A stretch of DNA of 64,000 nt from Variovorax paradoxus (GTDB taxonomy: Bacteria; Pseudomonadota; Gammaproteobacteria; Burkholderiales; Burkholderiaceae_C), in NCBI RefSeq assembly GCF_902712855.1, contig NZ_LR743507.1:1040001-1104000 (forward strand). Direction: 5' to 3'. Below, in pieces: positions 28,095-41,713 of this stretch (position 1 is the first letter of the stretch; every line of letters begins with the position of its first letter). Made by a program: the position numbers and the translations under genes. The notes under the pieces were generated by a model that saw only the letters and a program-made list of their open reading frames with translations, did not search any database and was not told the origin of the DNA.

Positions 28095-28505
28095 ATGGAA
28101 TCAGGCATCAAACGCACGCAGAGCGACTACACGCTGGCTTTTAAGCTGTCGGTGGTCGATCAGGTAGAAAAAGGCGAGCTCACGTACAAGCAGGCCCAGG
28201 AGCGCTACGGCATCCAGGGTCGCTCGACGGTGTTGGTGTGGCTGCGCAAGCATGGCCGCCAGAGCTGGGGTTCGGCATCATGTCGGCTTCCCATGCCAGT
28301 ACCGATCAAGAATTCCGCATCGCCATCCGCTGCGCCGCTGACTCCTGAGCAGAGGATCAAGGCTCTCGAAGTCCAGCTTCGCGAGGCCAATGAGAAGGCT
28401 CAGTTGTTCGAGGCCGTGCTCGATGTCCTGAAGAAGGACTATGGGGTGCGTGTCGTAAAAAAGCCTTCGGGCAAGTCCTCTCGCAAAAGCTCGTCCCGGG
28501 GCTGA
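28095..28505 (+). CDS. IS3-family transposase OrfA
   Basis: A 136-residue protein. The N-terminal helix-turn-helix (about 10-50: YTLAFKLSVVDQVEKGELTY, ERYGIQGRSTVLVWLRKHG) binds the terminal repeats. The C-terminal helix (about 85-115: EQRIKALEVQLREANEKAQL) is a leucine zipper for multimerisation. A slippery heptamer A AAA AAG at 28457-28463 lies in frame (gtA AAA AAG), where a -1 shift leads into orfB. The ribosome site is weak (AAAAGGCAAGTCA). Confidence 0.92.
   Translation: MESGIKRTQSDYTLAFKLSVVDQVEKGELTYKQAQERYGIQGRSTVLVWLRKHGRQSWGSASCRLPMPVPIKNSASPSAAPLTPEQRIKALEVQLREANEKAQLFEAVLDVLKKDYGVRVVKKPSGKSSRKSSSRG
28457..28463 (+). promoter_or_regulatory. Programmed -1 frameshift site (A AAA AAG)
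   Basis: The heptamer A AAA AAG is aligned with orfA codons GTA AAA AAG. A -1 slip puts ribosomes in the orfB frame, which is open from here (continuing AFGQVLSQKLVPGLSVLRAC) through the orfB stop. This would give an OrfAB fusion transposase of about 423 residues. GC-rich sequence downstream (CGGG at 28468 and CCCG at 28495) could form a stimulatory stem. Confidence 0.85.
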
Positions 28506-28507
28506 GC

Positions 28508-29365
28508 GTGTTGAGGGCTTGCCGCCATTGGGGCGTCAGCCGCCAGGCTTACTACCAACAACTGCAGCACCAGCAGCAATGCCGTGCCCGTTCTGACACA
28601 GTGATCGAGCTTGTGCGTTCCGTGCGCCTGCGCCAGCCGCGGCTGGGCGCGCGCAAGCTGCACCATCTTCTCAAGCAGCCGCTGCACCAGGCCAACGCGA
28701 GCCTGGGGCGCGATGCGTTGCTGGACGTGCTGCGCGAGGCCCACATGCTGGTTCAGCCCAGGCGGGCGTATCACAAGACCACCGACAGCCATCACCGGTT
28801 GCGCCGTCATCCCAACCTGCTCAAGCAGGGGCCGGATCAGGTGCGCCCCACCGGCAGCGAGCAGGTCTGGGTGGCTGACATCACCTACCTGCCGACCGAT
28901 CAAGGATTCGTCTATCTCAGCCTGGTGACGGATGCGTGGTCGCGCAAGATCGTGGGCCATCACGTGCACGACAGCCTGCACACCGAGCAGGTCAGCCGGG
29001 CGCTGAAGGTGGCGCTCAAGGGCCGCAAGACTGGGCAAATGCTGGTGCATCACTCGGACAGGGGCATCCAGTACTGCTCGAACGACTATCAGGAAATCCA
29101 CCGCCGCCACGGCATCGCCTGCTCGATGACGGACGGCTACGACTGCTATCAGAACGCGCTGGCCGAGCGCGTCAACGGGATCTTGAAGATGGAGTTCCTG
29201 CTGCACCGGCCTGCCGATCTGACCCAGGCCAGCCGGATGGTCCAGCAGGCCGTGCAGATCTACAACCAAGAGAGACCGCACCTGTCCCTAAAATTGAAAA
29301 CGCCCGATGAGGTTCATCGGGCGTCCGTTGCCGGCTGGATCAAGCCGGCTGTGTGTCCTTCATAG
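28508..29365 (+). CDS. IS3-family transposase OrfB (DDE integrase core)
   Basis: A 285-residue catalytic part, probably made mainly as an OrfAB frameshift fusion. The rve/DDE core has the catalytic acidic residues in WVADITYLPT (first Asp), HHSDRGIQYCS (second Asp) and NALAERVNGILKMEF (Glu). The HTH_21-like region near the N-terminus contains RQPRLGARKLHHLL. The GTG at 28508 is the first usual start codon in this frame but may not be used. The TAG stop lies inside the right terminal repeat. A strong hairpin is embedded near the 3' end. Confidence 0.92.
   Translation: MLRACRHWGVSRQAYYQQLQHQQQCRARSDTVIELVRSVRLRQPRLGARKLHHLLKQPLHQANASLGRDALLDVLREAHMLVQPRRAYHKTTDSHHRLRRHPNLLKQGPDQVRPTGSEQVWVADITYLPTDQGFVYLSLVTDAWSRKIVGHHVHDSLHTEQVSRALKVALKGRKTGQMLVHHSDRGIQYCSNDYQEIHRRHGIACSMTDGYDCYQNALAERVNGILKMEFLLHRPADLTQASRMVQQAVQIYNQERPHLSLKLKTPDEVHRASVAGWIKPAVCPS
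29301..29323 (-). terminator. Hairpin inside orfB with antisense terminator form
   Basis: A perfect 10-bp stem CGCCCGATGA (29301-29310) and TCATCGGGCG (29314-29323) with a 3-base loop. Read on the minus strand it is followed by TTTTCAATTTT, the shape of a rho-independent terminator. It would stop transcription entering the IS from the leftward glycogen operon. Confidence 0.6.
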
Positions 29366-29391
29366 GTGTCAACCTATGGCAGGACGGGTCA
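29364..29391 (+). repeat. IS right terminal inverted repeat
   Basis: Reverse complement of the left end at 25 of 28 positions. It contains the orfB stop codon at 29363-29365. Confidence 0.88.
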
Positions 29392-29477
29392 GACACCGCG
29401 GAACCGGCTTTGCCGGGCCGCAGGTGTCGCCCCCTGCAAGGGGGTGGGCGGCCACACGAAGTGGGCAAGCCTGGGGG
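29392..29477 (-). repeat. 96-bp intergenic repeat next to the IS
   Basis: A reverse-orientation copy: GACACCGCGGAACCGGCTTTGCC through CCCCCTGCAAGGGGG to CCTGGGGG. Read along the minus strand it begins on the base after the glgP stop codon. Its distal end is the IS target site. Confidence 0.85.
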
Positions 29478-31961
<2,484 letters not shown>

Positions 31962-32012
31962 GGGTGTGGGTCCGTGGAGGTTGAGGGGGCGCCGTGGCGT
32001 TCAGGCCGCCGC

Positions 32013-33500
32013 TTACGGGGCGGTGTCGATGGCCTGCTGGTAAACGGCGATATACCGGGCTGCCGCGGCGGCCCAGTCGGCACTGCGGCGCATGGCATGG
32101 CCGCGAACGCGGCGCCAGTCGGGCGCACGCTGGTAGAGGGCGAAGGCGCGGCGCACCGCGCGCTCGTAGTCTGCCACGTCGAAGCGGTCGAACACGAAAC
32201 CGGTGGCCTCGCCGCTGGCCATGTCCTCGAGCGAGCTGTCGACCACCGTGTCGGCGAGGCCGCCGACGCGGCGCACCAGCGGCAGGCTGCCGTACTTGAG
32301 GCCGTACATCTGCGTGAGGCCGCAGGGCTCGAAGAGAGAGGGCACCAGCGTGACGTCGCCCGCGCCGAAGAGCCGGTGCGCCAGCGTCTCGTCGTAGCCG
32401 ATGGTGACGCTGACCGATTGGGGCGCGGCCGCCGCGCGCTGCCGGAAGGCGTCTTCGAGCCATGCCTCGCCGGCCCCGAGCAGCGCCAGCTGGCCGCCCT
32501 GGGCCAGCAGCGCATCGAGCCCGCCCAGCACCAGGTGCAGCCCCTTCTGCTCGGTGAGCCGGCTCACGAGGATGAACAGCGGCGCATCGGGCCGCTCGGC
32601 CAGCCCGAGCTGATGCTGCAGCACCGACTTGCAGCGCGCCTTGCCGGCCATGTGCCGACCTTCGGGCGTGTGGAAGCCCTGCACCAGGGCCGCATCGTGC
32701 GACGGGTCCCAGACCTTGTCGTCCACCGCGTTGAGGATGCCGCTGAGCACGCCGCTGCGCTGGCGCAGCAGGCCGTCGAGCCCGCAGCCCTGTTCGGGCG
32801 TCTGGATCTCCTGCGCGTAGGTCGGGCTCACGGTGGTGAGCCGGTCGGCATAGTTCAGGCCGCCCTTCATGAACGAGACCTGGCCGTGGTACTCGATGCC
32901 GTTCATCTGGAACGCCGGTCCGGGCAGGCCCAGCTCGGTGAAGTTCCACGGCGCGAACAGGCCCTGGTAGGCCAGGTTGTGCACGGTGAACACGGTGCCC
33001 ACGCGGGCGCCTGCAAGCAGGCCCGCCTCGCGCGCGAAGTGCAGGTAAGCCGGCGCGAGCGCCGCGTGCCAGTCGTGCGCGTGCACCACCTCGGGCCGCC
33101 ACAGCGGATCGAGTCCCTGCGCGAGTCGTGCCGCAGCCCAGCCGAGCAGCGCGAAGCGCCGGTGGTTGTCTCCGTAAGGCTGGCGCGACGCATCCTCGTA
33201 CGGGTTGCCGGGCCGGTCGTAGAGCGCGGGCGCGTCGATCACGTAGGCCGGAATGGCCGGCGCGCCGTCGATGGCGACGTGTCCGAAACGCAGGCCGAAG
33301 CGTTCGCCCCAGGGCGCGTCGAACTCCGCCACGGGCGCGAGGTCGCGAACGCCCGACACGATGGCCGGAAAGCCCGGCAGCAGCACGCGCGCGTCCTGTC
33401 CTTCGGTCCTGAGCGCGATCGGCAATGCGCCGGCGACGTCCGCCAGGCCGCCGGTCTTGAGGAGGGGAAAGAGTTCGGCGCTGACCTGGAGGATTCGCAT
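32013..33500 (-). CDS. glgA: Glycogen synthase
   Basis: A 495-residue GT5 ADP-glucose-dependent glycogen synthase. The N-terminal ADP-glucose binding motif KTGGLADVAGALP is at residues 15-27, and the C-terminal GT-B half has FEPCGLTQMYGLKYGSLPLVRRVGGL (catalytic Glu region) near residue 385. It extends alpha-1,4 chains from ADP-glucose made by GlgC. Immediately downstream of glgC (22-base gap), upstream of glgP. Confidence 0.96.
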   Translation of the reverse strand: MRILQVSAELFPLLKTGGLADVAGALPIALRTEGQDARVLLPGFPAIVSGVRDLAPVAEFDAPWGERFGLRFGHVAIDGAPAIPAYVIDAPALYDRPGNPYEDASRQPYGDNHRRFALLGWAAARLAQGLDPLWRPEVVHAHDWHAALAPAYLHFAREAGLLAGARVGTVFTVHNLAYQGLFAPWNFTELGLPGPAFQMNGIEYHGQVSFMKGGLNYADRLTTVSPTYAQEIQTPEQGCGLDGLLRQRSGVLSGILNAVDDKVWDPSHDAALVQGFHTPEGRHMAGKARCKSVLQHQLGLAERPDAPLFILVSRLTEQKGLHLVLGGLDALLAQGGQLALLGAGEAWLEDAFRQRAAAAPQSVSVTIGYDETLAHRLFGAGDVTLVPSLFEPCGLTQMYGLKYGSLPLVRRVGGLADTVVDSSLEDMASGEATGFVFDRFDVADYERAVRRAFALYQRAPDWRRVRGHAMRRSADWAAAAARYIAVYQQAIDTAP

Positions 33501-33522
33501 CGTGGAAGCGTCGGACGTGGGC

Positions 33523-34839
<1,317 letters not shown>

Positions 34840-34918
34840 CTTGTGTCTCCGTTCGTTCGTTGGAGTCGGTCTTCAAAGTTTCTGCATCGAGACTAGCACC
34901 GCGGTGTGTCCATGGCTT

Positions 34919-37030
<2,112 letters not shown>

Positions 37031-37739
37031 TCTTTTTGCACTTGGATTGGTTTGTTTTCCGAGGCCGGGTCTCGCCCCGGCGGGCGAGCTACTTTCTTTT
37101 GCTTCGCCAAAAGAAAGTAGCCAAAGAAAAGGCGACCCCACTGTCTGCGACCCCTTCGCTGCGCTACGGGGCAACCTGCGGTGCTCGCGTTTCGCGGGGT
37201 CTCGCAGAACTCGCTTCGCTCAAACAGCTGCGAGCCCTGATCCGCGAAACGCTGCGCTCCTCGGCGCAGCCAGAGGGGAGGGAAGACGTTCGGGCCTTCG
37301 CTTCGCTCGGCCACCAAGGCACGGAAGGCGCTTTGCGCCTGCCGTGCTTGGAAGGGGGTGGCTGTCGTGTTGGGTCTTTGGGTGCGGTTGGTGCCGTCGA
37401 GACGGGTTCTGAAACTGTATCCCCGGTCGAGCGAAGCGAAGGCCAGTTCGGGCTGTGGAAAAGGCCGAGCGCAACGATGGCCCGTTTGGTTTCCAGCTCC
37501 CTTCTGGCCGCGCCGAGGAGCGCAGACGTAGGAGGGATCAGGGCCGCAGCTGTTTGAGCGAAGCGAGTTCTGCGGGCCCCCTCTTGCGTCGAGCACCGCA
37601 GGTTGCCCGAAGCGAAGCGTAGGGACGCAGACAGCAGGGTCGCCTTTTCTTTGCTTACTTTCTTTTGGCGAAGCAAAAGAAAGTAAGTCGCCCGCCGGGG
37701 CGAGACCCGGCCTCGGAAAGCAAAACGATTCCAGGCCTG
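37031..37739. repeat. 660-bp imperfect inverted repeat between glgB and glgX
   Basis: Left arm 37057-37280 and right arm 37497-37718 are imperfect reverse complements over about 220 bases; both share GAGGCCGGGTCTCGCCCCGG, GGCAACCTGCGGTGCTCG and GCAGAACTCGCTTCGCTCAA. Each arm has its own perfect hairpin: CTACTTTCTTTTG/CAAAAGAAAGTAG (37089-37120) and CTTACTTTCTTTTG/CAAAAGAAAGTAAG (37654-37687). The centre repeats shorter inverted TTCGCTTCGCTCG / CGAGCGAAGCGAA. No credible gene lies inside. It splits the glucan operon. Confidence 0.85.
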
Positions 37740-39911
37740 TCAAACAACCACCCACATCACGGTAGCCAGTGGCGGCACGCTGACAACAATCGAGTCCGTC
37801 TTCCCATGCCAGGCGGTCGGCGCACTTTCCACGATGCCGTTCCCCACGCCACTTCCCCCATACACCGAACCATCGGTATTGATGATCTCGCGGTAGGCCC
37901 CCGCACAAGGCACGCCGAGCCGATACGAATGTCGAGGCAAGGGCGTGAAGTTGCACACCACCACGACAAACGCCCCATCCCGCGCCTTGCGCACAAAGGC
38001 AAACACCGACTGGTCCGCATCGTCATGCACGATCCACTCGAACCCGGCCCCGTCGTTGTCCAGCTCATGCAGCGCAGGAAAGTGCCGGTACACGTTGTTC
38101 AGGTCTCGCACCAGCCGCCGCACGCCCTGGTGCGACGCGTGCTCCAGCAGGTGCCAGTCCAGTCCCCGGTCCGCATTCCACTCCGCGTGCTGCGCGAACT
38201 CGCCGCCCATGAAGAGCAGCTTCTTCCCCGGATACCCCCAGAGGTAGCCGTACAGGTTACGCAGCCCGGCGAACTTCTGCCATTCGTCGCCGGGCATGCG
38301 CCCGATCATCGATCCCTTGCCGTGCACCACCTCGTCGTGCGAAAGCGGCAACACGAAGTTCTCGGTGTGGGCGTACATCAGCCCGAAGGTGATCTGCTGG
38401 TGATGGTGCTTGCGGTAGACCGGGTCGGTGCCCGCATAGGCGAGCGTGTCGTTCATCCAGCCCATGTTCCACTTGTAGTGAAAGCCCAGCCCGCCGTCTT
38501 CCGGCGGCCGCGTCACACCGGGAAAGCTGGTCGATTCCTCCGCGATGGTCACCGTGCCCGGACGCTCGACGCCCACCACCTGGTTCATGCGGCGCAGGAA
38601 GTCGATCGCCTCGAGGTTCTCGCGGCCGCCGAGCGCGTTCGGCACCCACTCGCCGGCCTTGCGGCTGTAGTCGCGGTAAAGCATCGAGGCCACTGCGTCG
38701 ACCCGCAGGCCGTCGACGCCGTAGCGCTCGAGCCAGTACAGCGCATTACCGACCAGATAGTTGCGTACCTCGGTGCGCGCGAAGTTGAAGATCAACGTCT
38801 GCCAGTCATTGTGGAAGCCTTCGCGCGGATCGGCGTACTCGTACAGCGCCGTGCCGTCGAAGCGGCCCAGGCCGTGCGCGTCGGTCGGGAAGTGCGCAGG
38901 AACCCAGTCGAGGATCACGCCCAGGCCGGCCGCATGCGCGGCTTCCACGAAATGCCGGAAGTCGCCCGGCGTGCCGAAGCGCGAGGTCGGCGCGTACAGG
39001 CCGATCGGCTGGTAGCCCCAGGAGCCGTCGAACGGATGCTCGCTGACCGGCAGCAGCTCGATGTGCGTGAAGCCCATGTCGCGCGCGTAGGGCACAAGCG
39101 TGTCGGCCAGTTCGCGGTAGTCCAGCCATTCGTGGCCGTTCTTGCGGCGCCATGAGCCGAGGTGGACTTCGTAGATGCTGATGGGCGCGTGGCGCTCGTT
39201 GGCCGCTGCGCGGCCTTCGGGCATCGCCACGGGCGCGGGCAGGGGCTGCACCACGCAGGCGGTGTCGGGGCGCAGCTGCGACGAGAAGGCGAAGGGATCG
39301 GCCTTGCGCAGCACCTCGCCCTGCGACGACAGGATCTCGAACTCGTAGCTGTCGCCCACCGACACGTGCGGCGCGAAGATCTCCCACACGCCGCATTCGC
39401 GGCGCAGCCGCATCGCATGGCGCCGGCCGTCCCAGTTGTTGAAGTTGCCGACCACCGACACCCGCCGCGCGTTCGGTGCCCAGACAGCGAAGGCCACGCC
39501 CTTGACGCCGTCGAACTCGCGCAGGTGCGCCCCCAGCCGCTCCCACGGCCGCAGGTGCGTGCCCTCGGCCAGCAGCCACACGTCGGTCTCGCCGAGCACG
39601 AACGGAAAGCGGTAAGGGTCTTCGAGCCGCGAGGTGTGCGAGTCCCAGTCAACCTGGAACGAATAGCCCATGCGGGCCTCGGCCGCAGGCACCAGGCCGC
39701 TGAACAGGTCGGAACCCTCGTGCCGCGCCAGGATGGCCAGCGGCCAGCCGGTGCGCGAATGCACCACGGCCACGCGCTGTGCGCCGGGCAGCAGCGCGCG
39801 CACCACCAGGCCTTCGGGCGTCTCGTGCGGTCCGAGCACGGCGAAGGGGTCGCCATGCTCGGCGTGCATCAGTGCATGGATGTCGGACCGGGGCAACGGT
39901 TTCAGGGGCAT
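37740..39911 (-). CDS. glgB: 1,4-alpha-glucan branching enzyme GlgB
   Basis: A 723-residue GH13 branching enzyme. It has the long form with two N-terminal domains (N1 about 10-100 and CBM48 about 110-215: FAVWAPNARRVSVVGNFNNWDG), the catalytic barrel with DWVPAHFPTDAHGL, YGVDGLRVDAVASMLYRDYS (nucleophile Asp), TIAEESTSFPGV (Glu) and LPLSHDEVVHGKGS (third acid), and a C-terminal beta domain. It makes alpha-1,6 branches. It starts five bases after the GH13 glucosidase stop, so the two are one unit. Confidence 0.96.
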   Translation of the reverse strand: MPLKPLPRSDIHALMHAEHGDPFAVLGPHETPEGLVVRALLPGAQRVAVVHSRTGWPLAILARHEGSDLFSGLVPAAEARMGYSFQVDWDSHTSRLEDPYRFPFVLGETDVWLLAEGTHLRPWERLGAHLREFDGVKGVAFAVWAPNARRVSVVGNFNNWDGRRHAMRLRRECGVWEIFAPHVSVGDSYEFEILSSQGEVLRKADPFAFSSQLRPDTACVVQPLPAPVAMPEGRAAANERHAPISIYEVHLGSWRRKNGHEWLDYRELADTLVPYARDMGFTHIELLPVSEHPFDGSWGYQPIGLYAPTSRFGTPGDFRHFVEAAHAAGLGVILDWVPAHFPTDAHGLGRFDGTALYEYADPREGFHNDWQTLIFNFARTEVRNYLVGNALYWLERYGVDGLRVDAVASMLYRDYSRKAGEWVPNALGGRENLEAIDFLRRMNQVVGVERPGTVTIAEESTSFPGVTRPPEDGGLGFHYKWNMGWMNDTLAYAGTDPVYRKHHHQQITFGLMYAHTENFVLPLSHDEVVHGKGSMIGRMPGDEWQKFAGLRNLYGYLWGYPGKKLLFMGGEFAQHAEWNADRGLDWHLLEHASHQGVRRLVRDLNNVYRHFPALHELDNDGAGFEWIVHDDADQSVFAFVRKARDGAFVVVVCNFTPLPRHSYRLGVPCAGAYREIINTDGSVYGGSGVGNGIVESAPTAWHGKTDSIVVSVPPLATVMWVVV

Positions 39912-39916
39912 GGTGG

Positions 39917-41581
39917 TCAGCTTTGTCTTTCGCCGGCGGGCGCGCCGAGGAAGACGCCATACGGCTCGAGCACCAGCATGCGCCTTTCGCCCGCGCCCTG
40001 CACGACAGCGGTGGACGCGAGCGGCTGTCCGACAAGGGGCACCAGGCCGTCGGGCAAGGGCACGGACACCGGCTCGCCGCCAAGGTTGAAGATCGCCTGC
40101 AGCGACCGGCCGCCGTCGCGCCGTTCGAAGTGCAGCAACGGTTCGGGCGCGTCGATGAAGGCGATGGCACCGCTGCGCAGCAGCGGCTGCGTGCGACGCC
40201 AGTGCAGCAGGCTGCGGCTGAAGGCGAGCATGGATCCGGGGTCGTCGGCCTGCCGCTCGATGGACAGCGGCAGGTGCGCGCCGTCGACGGGCAGCCAGGG
40301 CGTGCCGGTGGTGAAGCCGCCGTGCGGCGCCTCAGCGGTCCAGGGAATCGGCGTGCGGCAGCCGTCGCGGCCTTTGAATTCCGGCCAGAAGGCGCGGCCG
40401 TACGGGTCCTGCAGCAGCTCGAAGGGCACGTCGGCCTCGGGCAGGCCCAGCTCTTCGCCCTGGTAGATGCTGGCGCTGCCGCGCAGCGTGAGCAGCAACG
40501 CGAGCCAGAGCCGGTCGCGCCGCGTGTTGGCGGGCGCACCGCCGCTCCAGCGCGAAGCCACGCGCGGCACGTCGTGATTCGACACCGCCCAGCAGCCCCA
40601 GCCGCCGGTGGGTGCGAGCGCGCCGTCGAGCGCCTCGACCTGGTGGCGCAGGTGCTTCGGCGTGTGGTCGGCCGTCAGCAGGCTGAAGCTGTAGGCCAGG
40701 TGCAGGCGCTTGCCGAGCTCGGTGTACTGCGCCATGACGGGCGGTGCGTTCTCGTCGCCGACCTCGCCCAGCGCCACCGCGCCGTAGCCGTCGAGCAGGC
40801 GGCGCAGGTTTTCGAGGAAGGCCAGGTTCTCGACCTGGCTCTTGTCGTACAGGTGCTGCTGCATCGCGTAGGGGTTCTCGGCGCGCACCGTGCTGACTTC
40901 GTCGATGGAGGCCAGCGATGCCGGCGGGTTGTCGCGCAGCAGCGCATCGTGGAACTGGTGGTTGCAGGCGTCGAAGCGGAATCCGTCCACGCCGCGTTCG
41001 CACCAGAAGCGCACCTCGCCCAGCAAGGCTTGCTGCACCTCGGCGCAGTGGAAGTTGAGGTCCGGCTGCTCGGCCAGGAAGCTGTGCAGGTAGTACTGTC
41101 TGCGGCGCGCGTCCCATTGCCAGGCCGAGCCGCCGAACACCGACAGCCAGTTGGTCGGCGGCGTGCCGTCGGGCTTCGGGTCGGCCCACACGTACCAGTC
41201 GGCCTTCGGGTTGTCGCGCGAGCTGCGGCTCTCGGCGAACCAGGCGTGCTGGTCGGAGGTGTGCGAGAGCACCTGGTCGATGATGAGCTTCAGCCCCAGC
41301 GCATGCATGCGCGCCAGCATGGCGTCGAAGTCGGCCAGCGTGCCGAAGATCGGATCGACCGCCCGGTAGTCGGACACGTCGTAGCCGAAGTCCTTCATGG
41401 GCGAGCGGAAGAAGGGCGAGACCCAGATGGCATCGACGCCGAGGCGGGCCACATGCTCGAGGCGGGAGGTGATGCCCGGCAGGTCGCCGATGCCGTCGCC
41501 GTTGCTGTCCATGAAACTGCGGGGGTAGATCTGGTAGATCACCGCGCCGCGCCACCATTCGCTCTTGCTCGTGTTGCCCAT
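39917..41581 (-). CDS. GH13 alpha-glucosidase / oligo-1,6-glucosidase family protein
   Basis: A 554-residue GH13 enzyme. N-terminal WWRGAVIYQIYPRSFMDSNGDGIGDLPGI is the hallmark of alpha-glucosidases, dextran glucosidases and trehalose-6-phosphate hydrolases. Catalytic residues are visible in VDGFRFDACNH (nucleophile Asp, about 205), VALGEVGDEN (acid Glu, about 267) and SNHDVPRVAS (about 340). ATG at 41581 (MGNTSKSEWW) is preferred; the frame continues 22 codons upstream. First gene of the leftward glucan operon, supplying glucose from short maltodextrins. Substrate (maltose, isomaltose or sucrose) is not decided by sequence. Confidence 0.88.
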   Translation of the reverse strand: MGNTSKSEWWRGAVIYQIYPRSFMDSNGDGIGDLPGITSRLEHVARLGVDAIWVSPFFRSPMKDFGYDVSDYRAVDPIFGTLADFDAMLARMHALGLKLIIDQVLSHTSDQHAWFAESRSSRDNPKADWYVWADPKPDGTPPTNWLSVFGGSAWQWDARRRQYYLHSFLAEQPDLNFHCAEVQQALLGEVRFWCERGVDGFRFDACNHQFHDALLRDNPPASLASIDEVSTVRAENPYAMQQHLYDKSQVENLAFLENLRRLLDGYGAVALGEVGDENAPPVMAQYTELGKRLHLAYSFSLLTADHTPKHLRHQVEALDGALAPTGGWGCWAVSNHDVPRVASRWSGGAPANTRRDRLWLALLLTLRGSASIYQGEELGLPEADVPFELLQDPYGRAFWPEFKGRDGCRTPIPWTAEAPHGGFTTGTPWLPVDGAHLPLSIERQADDPGSMLAFSRSLLHWRRTQPLLRSGAIAFIDAPEPLLHFERRDGGRSLQAIFNLGGEPVSVPLPDGLVPLVGQPLASTAVVQGAGERRMLVLEPYGVFLGAPAGERQS

Positions 41582-41713
41582 GCCGGCCCCTGTGGTCTGA
41601 AAATCATTGTGGCATGCGAAATCCGGGCCAGTGGTTCCGGCCTGCATGCGCCCCGGCCGCGCGTCGGCGATCCGCGAAGCTTTCTACACTGGGCGCCGTT
41701 GCCGCTTTTTGAC

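Larger units (their letters stand above)
28043..29391 (+). mobile_element. Complete IS3-family insertion sequence (1349 bp)
   Basis: The ends are 28-bp imperfect inverted repeats: left 28043-28070 (TGACCCGTCCTGACCTGGGT then TGACACCT) and right 29364-29391, matching at 25 of 28 positions and ending in TG/CA as in IS3 elements. Direct GAC flanks at 28040-28042 and 29392-29394 form a 3-bp target duplication. Two overlapping frames (orfA, orfB in the -1 frame) encode the transposase. The element sits exactly at the outer edge of a 96-bp intergenic repeat. All parts look intact, so it may be active. Confidence 0.93.

Noticed and set aside
37031..37739. Several frames in the inverted-repeat region between glgX and glgB
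   Set aside because: They follow the repeat symmetry, have no ribosome site and no recognisable domain.
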